Assembly: GCA_019677205.1 (NCBI GenBank)
Contig: JAAMXY010000040.1
Location: 62,001 to 126,000, forward strand
DNA from: Pinguiococcus pyrenoidosus
Lineage: Eukaryota > Sar > Pinguiophyceae > Pinguiochrysidales > Pinguiochrysidaceae
Direction of reading: 5' to 3'
DNA length: 64,000 nucleotides
In this document: one piece after another, positions 55,271 to 64,000 of the stretch
How positions within the stretch are numbered: the stretch's first letter is position 1
How the letters are laid out: each line of letters starts with the position of its first letter
Program-made: the position numbers and the translations under genes
Notes under the pieces: generated by a model
The model's database searches: none
What the model saw: the letters and a program-made list of their open reading frames with translations, nothing else
What the model was told of the DNA's origin: nothing

Positions 55271-56293
55271 CTAGGAGACGCGACGGTGAGCCACTGGGAG
55301 TTGCTGAGCTGCGGCATTGGCGAGGACAGCCTACCGTGTCCACACTCTCTCGCACTCGCTTCGGCGCGAAGCCACAGGTGTCTGCCGCTGTGCGCGCCCT
55401 TTTCATCTATGCGCTCTTACAAGCAGTAGGTATATATCTAGCCTGTCACCCCACGAAGACCCGGTCGGCAGCGCGGCGGATGGGCCGGCGCACAATGCGT
55501 CTTCAAAGTCGAAGTTTTGGCGGGCTTTGCACTTCGGCCCGAAGTTCGAGAAGCTTGGCACGCGTCCGAGTTCCGGGTTTCATTCACCCCGTCATTGATC
55601 GAGAAAGCGGGCGGGCCTGCGCTATGGAACAGCCGGTGGTGTGGGGCGGAAAAGGAACGGGCGGCGGGGATTGGGTGGCGCGGTTGACGGCGCAAACGTT
55701 CTGGAAACAGTAGAGGCACTTCAAGCGCGCCATTGGTTGAGCGAGGAGCGGCATTCTTACGGAGCCGTGATATTGGCAGCGACCTCCGGACAGAAACGTT
55801 CGGGAACTCTCCGCGACGCCGACGCCGAGCCCGACGCCGGACTCCCGGACTTGGACGACGCCGATTCTTCGGCGGAGTGGCCGAGTTCATCGAGTTGGTA
55901 AAGTCGGCGGACCAAACCCTGATCCAAGACAGACCCGCGTCCTTCGCGGCTTGGTGGACTCCGGATCGCTCTAGAAGCACGGCGCGGAGGTCAAGCTCCC
56001 CGCCAGTTGTGGTTGACGGTGCCGGCGTTGGCGAGCGCGGAGCGTGACGGGTGGTGATCCTCTTCGCGAGCGTCTGGAGAAAGCAGCAGTAGGATGCAAC
56101 GGACAGCGTCAAAGAACTAGACATTCGAACTTCCGAGACATGCCGGCATCCACGCCGCGCAGCGAGCTTCTTCTTCCATCTTCCTTCTTCGTCGTCGTTT
56201 TCCTCCTCTTCCTCCTCCTCTACTTCTACCCATCACGTTCTTTTTCTCTTCTTCCACGTTTTTCTACAAAGAACAAGCTGCAGAGGGGATGTT
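55271..56293. other. intergenic region, about 1 kb
   Basis: Basic, arginine-rich frames on both strands lack convincing splice or domain support. A pyrimidine-rich tract (ttcttcttccatcttcc, then tcctcctcttcc; about 56168-56245) lies near the 3' end of the coiled-coil gene. No gene is called. Confidence 0.4.
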
Positions 56294-59200
56294 CTACGAA
56301 GCCGACGATATCAAAGAATCGTCGATGCTCTTCAGAAGCTTCTGCACCCTTCGATCATCTGACTTCCGCACAAATGATGTCATTGGGACCGGGTCGCCGA
56401 AGCTCGACTCGGATCTTGAATACTCGACCGCGTCTCGCGCGTTGTAGCCCTTCGCGGCAGCCTGATGCCGATGCGATCGCTTGAGTCGTTCCAGCTCGGT
56501 CTGCAACTGGCTGTACTGCTCTTGGAGGAGCTTGTACTCCATCTGGAGATCTTCGTACTTCTTTTCTGCCGCATCCAATTCCGCGCGCTTGATTTCTCGC
56601 TCGTTCTTGAGAGCGTTGTTCCCGATTTCCTCGATGCGGGCCACCCGATGGCGCAGATGCTCGATCTCCTGGCGTGCCTGCTCCAGCTGGACGCCATACT
56701 CCTCCGCAACCGCCTCGCGCTCCTCCTCTACCGCCGCTATCAAGTGCCGCTCCCGCTCTTGCAGCTGCGACCGCAAGAAGTCGATCTCACAGTCCACTTG
56801 CACGTGCTTCCCCCCGAGGACAACGTCCACGTCGCCCAAGCGGCTTCCAGAGAAGGCGAAGCGGGCCTGATCGGAAGCTGCTGGGAGTCGCTGCGACTCG
56901 TTAAGCTCTCCGGGTTGCCTCCGGTCCACCTCCTGAGTGACGCCGCTCTCGGCCTCGCTAATGCGCTCTCCGTCAAACGTCTTTATTCGCAAAACATCAA
57001 GCTCCTCCCGGAGCATCGCAACCTCCTGATCGCGGGCTTCCACGCGCTGTCGTTCCTTGCTGAGATTCTCTTCGAGGCTCTCCAGCCTCTTCTTCAATGG
57101 CGCCTCGGCACTGGCGACCGCCTCCGTCTTCAACCGGTCGACCGCACGAGTGATAATGGGTGCGATGGTTTCGCTGGGCTGCAGGCCAGAGTTGGGAGAG
57201 CCCGAGGCCCGGCGCGGACTCGACTCAAAATGCGCAGCATTGCCGCTCAGACTATAGACACCAAACACTTGCCCCAACGTGGACCTGGAGGGCGTGTCGG
57301 GGAAAATCACTCCGCTCAAGTCGCTCTCCCCGTCGGTCGAGCCTCTCAAGCTGCGCAGCTCGTCGGCCTCGGTGGCGTCCAAGTGCAAGATAGACGTCAA
57401 CGAGGACGTGAGATCCTCGAGGACCTTTCGGTACCTGCCCGCGCCGTTGCCGAGCCTATCCGCTTCCGCCTCGTCGTCATCAAAGGAACGAAGCGCCGAC
57501 TGCACACAGTCAATCAGCTGTTGGTTCATTCTGCCGAACTCGTCGTGCCTCTGCTGGGTACGGGCGAGACAAGCGGCGTAGTCCGCTGCCTCTTGGTGAA
57601 TGCTCCTCAGCTCCTCGCACAGCTCCGACGGGCGCCACCCAGTGCGGTTGCCCGCCTCCCTTGCACTCTCGTGATGCGCAGTGAAAATCTTCATCAGAGT
57701 CTGCACTACTCTTTCCCCGTTGGCTGTGGGGCTCGGCTCGCGAGCGTCCCTGCGATCTGCCCGGGCCTCGGCGAGACCGTTGGTAGCGGACCGCGAATCC
57801 GCTACGTGCGTATGCGCGACTGCTTCCACGTCCCGCTTCAGCGTCTCCAGATTCCCCTTTACGTCGGAGCGAGCGTACTTGAGCACATGCCGCAACGCTG
57901 CCCGCAGCTGGCCTCGCGATGTTGGCACGTCCACTGCTTCCATCTCTTCAAGAATTCGCACACGCTCCTCCAGGATCCTCTTGCTTTCGAGAGCTTCGCT
58001 GAGACGATCGCGGACGTCCCGAAGCTCCGACTCCGCCGCGGAGAGACGCTGCCTGGCGTCTTCAAGGTGACCCTCCGTGTCATCTCTGGCGATCCTTTCC
58101 AGCTCGAGCGCCTTCTCCGCTTCCGCTCTCTTGCGCTCGGTGTGCTGGACCAGCGCACTAAGCTTGGCAATATTCTCGTTCGCCTCCTCCAAATGATCGT
58201 TGAGCGTGTTGACCCGCTGGGCGATGTGATCATACTTTTCCTCGTACTCGTCCGCCCTGGATCTCTCCCGATTCAGCTCGTCTTCCGCGCGATTGTACTT
58301 CGCCACGTACGTCTTGAGCTGCTCCCGAACATCCAGCACGTGGCTGTTGTCCTCTTGCAGACGCGTGAACATGTCCCTCTGGTACTCTGCCTCTAGGCTA
58401 GAGCGAAGCTGGTGCTTCTCGAGCTCATGCTTGCTGGAGAGGCGCTCCGTGGCGGCGTGCACGGCTTCACTTGCTTTCAAGGAGGCCTCCGCGTCGGTAA
58501 GCAGCGACGGCACGACTGCTCCTTCGTCCTCCCGCCGCAGCGAAGGGTTCGCCCCGTAGATGGCAGCGAGCTCCTTCTCAAGCTCAGCAATACGCGCGGC
58601 GGCCTCTCCGCGCTCGTCTTGGAGCTGCTTCGCCAGGTCGTTGTAGAGATCGGCATCCTCCGCGCGGGCTTCTGCCAGCTGCTTTTCCGCCCTGCTCTTC
58701 TCCTCCTCCGACGCAGCTTGCTTCGCATCTTCCAAGTCCCGCCTCCATTGATCATTGCTTTCCCGGAGGGCCTTCTCCTTTGCGGCCAGCGTTTCGCGGA
58801 GCTGCGTCGCCGCCTCGTTGCCTGCGTCCGCAGCCTGCTGCAAGCCAAGGACCTGCGCCGACTTCTGCGCAAGTGCCGCCTCGGCATCCGAGATCTGCCT
58901 TTCCAGTTCCCGATTCCTCCGTTCACTATCTTCTAACCTGCCGGAGACTTCCCGCACGCGGCCTTCCGCGTCTGCGGTGGCCTTCTCCGCCGCGTTGGCT
59001 CGTTTCGCTTCCCCGGTGAGCTTCTCCTGGATCATCGCCTTGCAGATTCGCAAGCGGTCTTCGATGCTTCGGCCGGGCACCGATGCCTCAAATCGCGCTC
59101 CAGCCTGATCGCCCACCGCAAACTCCTCAAACCTTGCCACCGCCATCTGCGCTTCTTCCAGGCTTCGGTGCAGCGTCGCCCTCTCGCGCTCCTCGTCCCG

Positions 59201-59860
59201 CAGCTTCTCCTCGAGCTGCACGACGCGAGTCGTCAGCTGCCCGTTCGAATCCGTGCTGCATCTCAGCTTCTCCTGGATGGCAGCGCCGCTGCGCTGCGCG
59301 CTGGACTCGAGCTCCATCCTGCGCTGCCTCTCCTCCAGCAGCTGCCTGCCCAGCATCGCGATCTGCTGCGCGTCATCGCGCCGCCGGCCCTGCAGATCCG
59401 TCGCTTTCTCCGCCTTTGCCCGCATGGCCAGCGCTTCCTGGACGGCCAGGTGGAGCCTCTCCCTCAGCGCGGCGTTGTCCACCTGCTGCTTCTGCAGCGT
59501 GTCGCGGTAGTACTGCGCTTGGTCCTCGGCTTCTGCCACGGCGTTGGCCAGGCCTTCGATGAAGGCCTCTCTCTCGTGGCGCATCTCGAGCTGCACCATC
59601 TCGTCCGCGTAGGCCGTGGCGTAGGCAGCGCTGGTCGGATTCTCACGCAGCTCGTGGAGGATTCGATCGTCCGCCAGACGTGTACTCAGGTGCGACAAGC
59701 AGTGTGTCAGCGACGCCAGCCGGCGCTCGAAGACGTCCTTCAAGGTCTCATAGCGGCGCCGGTACCGCTCGTCGGCCTGGCCGGGATCGATCAGGCTCGT
59801 CTGCGAAGCCATGCTGTCCTCGGCGGCCCGGCATTGGACGCGAAAGAGCGAACTTGACAT
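56294..59860 (-). CDS. long coiled-coil protein
   Basis: Single exon of about 1188 aa from ATG 59860 (MSSSLFRVQCRAAEDS); ATG 59812 (MASQTSLIDPG) is an alternative. Almost the whole length is charged heptad-type helix: ERRLASLTHCLSHLSTRLAD near the start, AQYYRDTLQKQQVDNAALRE, and a dense Glu/Arg/Ala region aa 200-720. A Ser/Pro-rich break (PDTPSRSTLGQVFGVYSL, about 900) and a final coil (YEDLQMEYKLLQEQYSQL) follow. The C-terminus is VQKLLKSIDDSLISSAS. Such proteins serve as centrosomal, basal-body, Golgi or cytoskeletal tethers; no family is diagnostic here. It lacks introns, unlike most neighbours of similar size. Confidence 0.75.
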   Translation of the reverse strand: MSSSLFRVQCRAAEDSMASQTSLIDPGQADERYRRRYETLKDVFERRLASLTHCLSHLSTRLADDRILHELRENPTSAAYATAYADEMVQLEMRHEREAFIEGLANAVAEAEDQAQYYRDTLQKQQVDNAALRERLHLAVQEALAMRAKAEKATDLQGRRRDDAQQIAMLGRQLLEERQRRMELESSAQRSGAAIQEKLRCSTDSNGQLTTRVVQLEEKLRDEERERATLHRSLEEAQMAVARFEEFAVGDQAGARFEASVPGRSIEDRLRICKAMIQEKLTGEAKRANAAEKATADAEGRVREVSGRLEDSERRNRELERQISDAEAALAQKSAQVLGLQQAADAGNEAATQLRETLAAKEKALRESNDQWRRDLEDAKQAASEEEKSRAEKQLAEARAEDADLYNDLAKQLQDERGEAAARIAELEKELAAIYGANPSLRREDEGAVVPSLLTDAEASLKASEAVHAATERLSSKHELEKHQLRSSLEAEYQRDMFTRLQEDNSHVLDVREQLKTYVAKYNRAEDELNRERSRADEYEEKYDHIAQRVNTLNDHLEEANENIAKLSALVQHTERKRAEAEKALELERIARDDTEGHLEDARQRLSAAESELRDVRDRLSEALESKRILEERVRILEEMEAVDVPTSRGQLRAALRHVLKYARSDVKGNLETLKRDVEAVAHTHVADSRSATNGLAEARADRRDAREPSPTANGERVVQTLMKIFTAHHESAREAGNRTGWRPSELCEELRSIHQEAADYAACLARTQQRHDEFGRMNQQLIDCVQSALRSFDDDEAEADRLGNGAGRYRKVLEDLTSSLTSILHLDATEADELRSLRGSTDGESDLSGVIFPDTPSRSTLGQVFGVYSLSGNAAHFESSPRRASGSPNSGLQPSETIAPIITRAVDRLKTEAVASAEAPLKKRLESLEENLSKERQRVEARDQEVAMLREELDVLRIKTFDGERISEAESGVTQEVDRRQPGELNESQRLPAASDQARFAFSGSRLGDVDVVLGGKHVQVDCEIDFLRSQLQERERHLIAAVEEEREAVAEEYGVQLEQARQEIEHLRHRVARIEEIGNNALKNEREIKRAELDAAEKKYEDLQMEYKLLQEQYSQLQTELERLKRSHRHQAAAKGYNARDAVEYSRSESSFGDPVPMTSFVRKSDDRRVQKLLKSIDDSLISSAS

Positions 59861-61681
59861 GGACGAGCGTTCAAATTCCAGCTTCCGGGTTTTGGCGGCA
59901 AAGCACGCGGGCTCTACATCACGCGACTTCCGGCCGCGGCAGCTGCGCAGAGCCCATCGCGCAGCACGCACTCGACGGTCCTGCGTCCGGCTGGTCGCGC
60001 ACGAGAGGGCCGATGCGGCATTCCGCAGAGACTTCGTCGCATTCGCATGTGGCGCGAGTTGGGGAACTGCTTCTATTTGTAACCGTTGTCAGGATTATTG
60101 TAGCTATGTCAGGGGAACATTCTGTTTTTAAAATGAGTAACCGATGATTTTTCAATTTTTGTGATTTTGGGAAGAAGTGATCAAGATAAGAGCAGATCAC
60201 AGCTACGAGGCACGATGCTTGACGACATGCTTGCTTGCTCTCGCGCGCGCCCAGGAAAAGTGTCTCGCGCCGCACAGGTGCGCGCCTCTCCTGAAGAGGA
60301 AGTGGAGACCTGATCCCAGTGCGACGGAGCGCTCCAGTGGGTGCCGAAGCCTGCTTGACTTGACTTGACTTGAGCGACTTGCTTGCTTGAGCCGTTCCTG
60401 GACTTGCTTAACGCACATAGCTACGGTAGCTATCATGTGCGTGGCTGCCTGGAAGCAAGTCAATCTGAAGCGCGCTGCCTCCATCGCTCCAGACAGACGG
60501 CGGCCGGATGCTTGGTGCTTTGTGGTGGTGGGCTCTTGCCAGCTTCTCGACCTGGCGGAGCGAAGTTGTGGTTGTGGCGGCCATCCACCGGTTACGAGGA
60601 TGGGCGTAAACCGGTTGAGCGCGGGAAGCGAGCTTTACGGGCTGCTGACGCCTCTTTCGTTCTCCCCAAGAGTTCTTGTCGAGGGTATACGCGGCCGGCG
60701 TGTCCTGGGAGCGCTTCAAGCGGAAGTCATACTTGAACGCTATAGTAGTGGAAGGGGATTCTAGCGTTGGGCCGTGACGTCAGCGGTCGTGAAGGGCTCC
60801 CGTTGTCTGTGGTATACCACGCGAACGACAACGTCATTGAAATCGAGAGTTCTTGGGTTTCGTATCCAATGGGGACTCGCTCGAGCGCCATTGGCTGCTC
60901 CCTGCTTTTCCTACACAAGTGCCCGCGTAGCAGGCGGGAACAAGAACCGCGTCTCTATCAACATAGGATAGACGGCAGCGACGCCACTCTCCCCGCGACT
61001 TCCGCACCGATTTCGCGCGGAAGCGCCGCGCGTCCGTCGCAATCGAGCCGAAGCACAGCGAGCGAGGCCTCGCGCTGCGCAGGGCGTGAGTGGACCGCCG
61101 CTCCACGCCGACCTCGCCCACTCGCGTTCGCAACCGTTTGCGCAGCCATACTGCAGCCCAGCAACCGGCGCCCATCTCGCGCCGCGCCACGCTCTCCGCC
61201 GCCGCAGCAGTCGCTCGCCGGCGCTCCGGGCGGGCTGGGAAGGACCGGGAACGCGGCCGACGGCGCGGGGAGGCCGATCCGCGCCTCCGCGAGCTTTGTG
61301 GCGAAAGCCCAGACGGAAGCAATTTGAGTTTCTGGCCGCTTCCGCGAGGCGCCGCGGCCTTGACGCAGCCTCTCTCCCCCCAGAAGCCGCTGGAACGCGC
61401 TTCGGTCTCTGCGGGGAAGTGGAGTGACCCCGGAGGATCGCGTCAAAGGCCGACGGCGGCGCCGCATCGGCAGCGACACGAAGCGATCTTTGCGACCGGA
61501 CACCCCTCCCCGACGCGCTGCGCAGCGCTTGTGCGCAGCTCGACGGCTGGTGGACTCGAGCGGGTCTCTGACGGGCCTTGCGAGCGAAGCTGGTGAGGCG
61601 CGGAAGAGCGGTGGCGGCGGCACGAGACCGACCGGCAGCAGGACGCCCCTTTCCGCGTCGGAACACCTCGACCGCAGAAGA
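59861..61681. promoter_or_regulatory. long divergent intergenic region
   Basis: About 1.8 kb between the coiled-coil gene and the phosphatase. An AT-rich stretch (60105-60172) and a cttga pentamer run (60355-60390) are visible. The frame of the phosphatase is open for some distance upstream of 61682, so its N-terminus could be longer. The long antisense frame across 60911-63799 is not supported. Confidence 0.4.
60355..60392. repeat. ttgac/ttgct short tandem repeat
   Basis: Four cttga-type pentamers followed by cttgcttgcttgag; a short imperfect microsatellite. Confidence 0.7.
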
Positions 61682-64000
61682 ATGCTGGGCACGAGCAAGG
61701 GAGACGAGGCGCCCAGCCATGGCAACGAGCTGCTGAGCGGCCCCAGTGGCAGCACAGACCTCAGCTCCGAGCGGGAGGGCCCCGTGCTCGCAACGAACGA
61801 CAGCGAGGACGGCGCGGTCCGATATTCCCAGGGCTTGCTGATCCCGGCGCCGCCTCCACCGATGCCGGAGCAGTCGGACTACGAGTCTCGCTCCGAGTTC
61901 AGCATGCCGCCGCCTCAGCGGGTGCAGTCCGGCCGCTACGGCGCGGACGGCATGCCCGCGCCGCCCGCGTCCCACTACGGCAACACCACCAGCAGCGTGG
62001 CCAACAGCGAGTACTCCGACCACGGCGGCAAGACGGTCACCACGGGCGTCACCGATGACGGAGACTACCTCGATGACGCCGTGGACGAGGCCGGCGGCAT
62101 TCCGATGACGCCCTCGGACTTGGATAGCCTCCGGACCGAAGAAGACCTCGCGAGGGAGGTCCGGGACCTGAAGATCCTGTGCTGCTCCGCCAACATCGGC
62201 AACGCGCCGCCCGATGACCTGAACAAGTGGCTTCCGCCGCACGGCCACGGAGCGCACATCATCGCCGTCGGGGTGCAGGAGGCCACCTGGGGAGGCCGAG
62301 GCAAGAAGAAGAAGGCGGCGCAGAAGGAGAAGGAGGAGCGCGACACGTTCGACGAAGACGAGGACGATGACGACTACGTGCCAGCCAGCGCGCCGCGGTT
62401 CCAGCGCTTCGACAGTGCGGATCCGGACGTCGCGCTGAAGGCGGGCGAGGCCTCGGACGGTGCCACGCCCAACGCCTCGGACACCATCAGCACGCGGTTC
62501 ATTGCCCACCTGAACGCGTGCAAGGCGGTGCAGACCACTCGCGTGCTCAGCGGGAAGGGGCCGGACTTCAACTGCACCGGCGTCGGGGCCAGGACCTTCA
62601 CGACCTTCGACTACGCTCACGGGCACCCGTACGTGCTGCTGGCGACGAGGCGGGCAGGGCAGATGCGCCTCTACATCTTCGCGAGACCAGCTGTTGTCGA
62701 GATGACCCGGGAAGTTGAGACTCATTCGGAGAACACCGGCATCGGCGGCGTCCTGGCCAACAAGGGCGGGCAGATGGTGAAGCTCCGCATCCGCGGCACG
62801 ACGCTCTGCTTCGTGTCCTCCCACCTCGCCGCACACGAAGGTCCTGTCTACGCGAAGGCGCGCAACGCCAACGTGATGGAGATCCTCAACGGATGCCGCC
62901 TGGGGCAGACCAGCTTGGACGCGACGAACCAGTTTACGCACGTGTTCTGGATGGGCGATCTGAACTACCGCGTCTCCTCGCAGATTAGCGAGAACGCTCG
63001 GGAGTACATCGAGAAGTTCGCGAACCAGAGCGTCTCCAGGATTCCGCTCGAGGGGATCTCCACGGACGCCGAGGACGACGACCCCGACGAGGAAGGGAAG
63101 ATAGATGAGCCCAAGGAGCTGGCCGCCACGGGCGCCGCGGCCAAGAAGGCGGCCAAGGCGGCCTTCCGGGAGTACGTCCTGGACCTCATAAACAGTGGCG
63201 ACTTCGAAACGCTGTACAGAATGGATGAGCTGCAGCAGTTCATCCGGAGCAACGTCATCTTCTGTGGCTTTGACACCCCGGTCCCCGATTTCAAGCCCAC
63301 CTTCAAGGTGAAGCGCGAGCAGGGCGTCTCGTATAACGAGAAGAGGATCCCGTCGTACACCGACCGGATACTGTACAAATCGCTCCCTGGGATGCAGAAG
63401 AATCTCAACCTGCAGTTTTTCAAGAGCCACGAGGAGTTTTCGAGCAGCGACCACAAGCCCATCTCCGCTCTCTTCAACGTCAGGACGATTCCCCCTTCTG
63501 CCATCCACAAGGCGAAGAAGCACGCCCCGAACATGGCCATCCTCGTGCTCCAGGGGTTGATGTGCCGGGACTTGCCGGAGATGGACCTGTCGGTGCTCGG
63601 GGGGCTGGCCGACCCGTACATCAAGTTCTACAGCAGCCCCCCGCAGCTGATCCGCATGCAGAGGAAGGGCGGCGCCAAGCAGAAGCGGCCGCGGACAGAG
63701 ACCAGACAACGCACGCTCTCGCCGAAGTGGGATGACGTTCGCCTCAAGTTGAACATGGACTACGGAGCGAGTTTGGAGGGCTGCCACCTCATGCTCCACG
63801 TCATGGACTACGACTTGTCGAATCCAGATGATCCGATCGGCACCGGCGTCCTGAACCTGAGTGAAGTGGCAGACACTTACGAAGAGGGCTTAGAGTTCGA
63901 CATCCCGATCCACCTGAATGGCGAGTTCCGGGGGAGCGTCTGTGGCCGCGCGCATCTCACCTGTCGAAACATCGAGGCGGGCTTGCCGGTGAACGCCGTG
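61682..64000 (+). CDS. inositol polyphosphate 5-phosphatase with C2 domain, 3' end outside window
   Basis: The frame from ATG 61682 is still open at 64000. After a disordered Pro/Ser/acidic N-terminus (about 160 aa) comes the IPPc catalytic domain: LKILCCSANIGNAPPDDLNK, the Mg-ligand glutamate in AVGVQEATWGG, GIGGVLANKGG, the FWMGDLNYR motif, PSYTDRILYKS, and SSDHKPISALF. These are all signature motifs of the 5-phosphatases that dephosphorylate PI(4,5)P2, PI(3,4,5)P3 or soluble inositol phosphates. An acidic/Lys-rich loop (GRGKKKKAAQKEKEERD, about aa 200) interrupts the domain. A C2 domain follows (MAILVLQGLMCRDLP, LADPYIKFY, LSPKWDD, LHVMDYDLSNPDDPIGTG), suggesting Ca/phospholipid-dependent membrane binding. 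Acts at cytosolic membrane faces. Confidence 0.88.
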   Translation, partial: MLGTSKGDEAPSHGNELLSGPSGSTDLSSEREGPVLATNDSEDGAVRYSQGLLIPAPPPPMPEQSDYESRSEFSMPPPQRVQSGRYGADGMPAPPASHYGNTTSSVANSEYSDHGGKTVTTGVTDDGDYLDDAVDEAGGIPMTPSDLDSLRTEEDLAREVRDLKILCCSANIGNAPPDDLNKWLPPHGHGAHIIAVGVQEATWGGRGKKKKAAQKEKEERDTFDEDEDDDDYVPASAPRFQRFDSADPDVALKAGEASDGATPNASDTISTRFIAHLNACKAVQTTRVLSGKGPDFNCTGVGARTFTTFDYAHGHPYVLLATRRAGQMRLYIFARPAVVEMTREVETHSENTGIGGVLANKGGQMVKLRIRGTTLCFVSSHLAAHEGPVYAKARNANVMEILNGCRLGQTSLDATNQFTHVFWMGDLNYRVSSQISENAREYIEKFANQSVSRIPLEGISTDAEDDDPDEEGKIDEPKELAATGAAAKKAAKAAFREYVLDLINSGDFETLYRMDELQQFIRSNVIFCGFDTPVPDFKPTFKVKREQGVSYNEKRIPSYTDRILYKSLPGMQKNLNLQFFKSHEEFSSSDHKPISALFNVRTIPPSAIHKAKKHAPNMAILVLQGLMCRDLPEMDLSVLGGLADPYIKFYSSPPQLIRMQRKGGAKQKRPRTETRQRTLSPKWDDVRLKLNMDYGASLEGCHLMLHVMDYDLSNPDDPIGTGVLNLSEVADTYEEGLEFDIPIHLNGEFRGSVCGRAHLTCRNIEAGLPVNAV

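Noticed and set aside
55438-56124. 228-codon Arg-rich minus-strand frame
   Set aside because: No domain, no clear start context or splice support; composition typical of random GC-rich sequence.
56465-58396. 643-codon plus-strand frame opposite the coiled-coil gene
   Set aside because: Mirror of a Glu/Arg-rich coiled coil read as Leu/Arg; not independent coding.
60911-63799. 962-codon minus-strand frame opposite the phosphatase
   Set aside because: It is the antisense shadow of the well-supported 5-phosphatase; its Leu/Arg/Val-rich composition comes from GC-rich third positions and it has no domain.

Overview
The window is nuclear DNA of a eukaryotic, probably photosynthetic protist. Most genes are split by short GT-AG introns (about 35-100 nt, with pyrimidine-rich 3' ends). 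Genes are packed on both strands, and GC-rich coding sequence alternates with AT-rich gaps between divergent genes. Two leucine-pathway proteins start with a hydrophobic signal segment ending in an AAFAP motif. That is the plastid pre-sequence signature of algae with secondary red plastids (stramenopiles, cryptophytes, haptophytes). A plastid-type E2 acetyltransferase and an ABC1K kinase fit this. Centriole and IQ/LRR proteins suggest a flagellated cell. The species cannot be named from sequence alone.

Layout. 1-9.1 kb: a 5'-truncated B-box/IQ/WW protein (+), a convergent LRR/IQ protein (-), and a secreted Frizzled-like cysteine-rich protein (+). 9.4-18.4 kb: a divergent eEF2-like GTPase (-) carrying an RNA-binding insertion, and a large extended-PHD/UBA/AT-hook chromatin protein (+). 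18.7-26.2 kb: intact 2-isopropylmalate synthase, a decayed tandem paralogue, an assembly gap in a CTC repeat, and an ABC1K kinase (all -). 26.4-37.4 kb: a METTL21-type methyltransferase (+), xylulokinase (-, stop codons 5 bp apart), glycine cleavage H protein (+), dihydrolipoamide acetyltransferase E2 (-) and WRAP73 (+). 37.6-47.6 kb: a NodZ/fucosyltransferase-like protein (-), a five-qRRM protein (+), a small F-box protein (-) and an unrecognised multi-exon gene (-). 48.3-64 kb: a BFR1-like/multi-KH (vigilin/Scp160-like) fusion (+), an unrecognised acidic protein (-), a long coiled-coil protein (-) and an inositol polyphosphate 5-phosphatase with a C2 domain (+), cut by the window end.

The most novel items are the RRM plus dsRBD-like insertion in the G domain of the eEF2 paralogue, and the fusion of a BFR1-type coiled coil to Scp160/vigilin-type KH repeats. 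Next come a degenerating leuA duplicate with a conversion-like identical tract and an in-frame DAQ minisatellite, a xylulokinase with a predicted C-terminal membrane anchor, and a 3-lipoyl/2-binding-domain E2. Metabolic genes (leucine synthesis, pyruvate dehydrogenase, glycine cleavage, xylulose phosphorylation) are interspersed with RNA-binding and cytoskeletal genes. I see no operon-like arrangement, tRNA, rRNA, CRISPR or complete mobile element.
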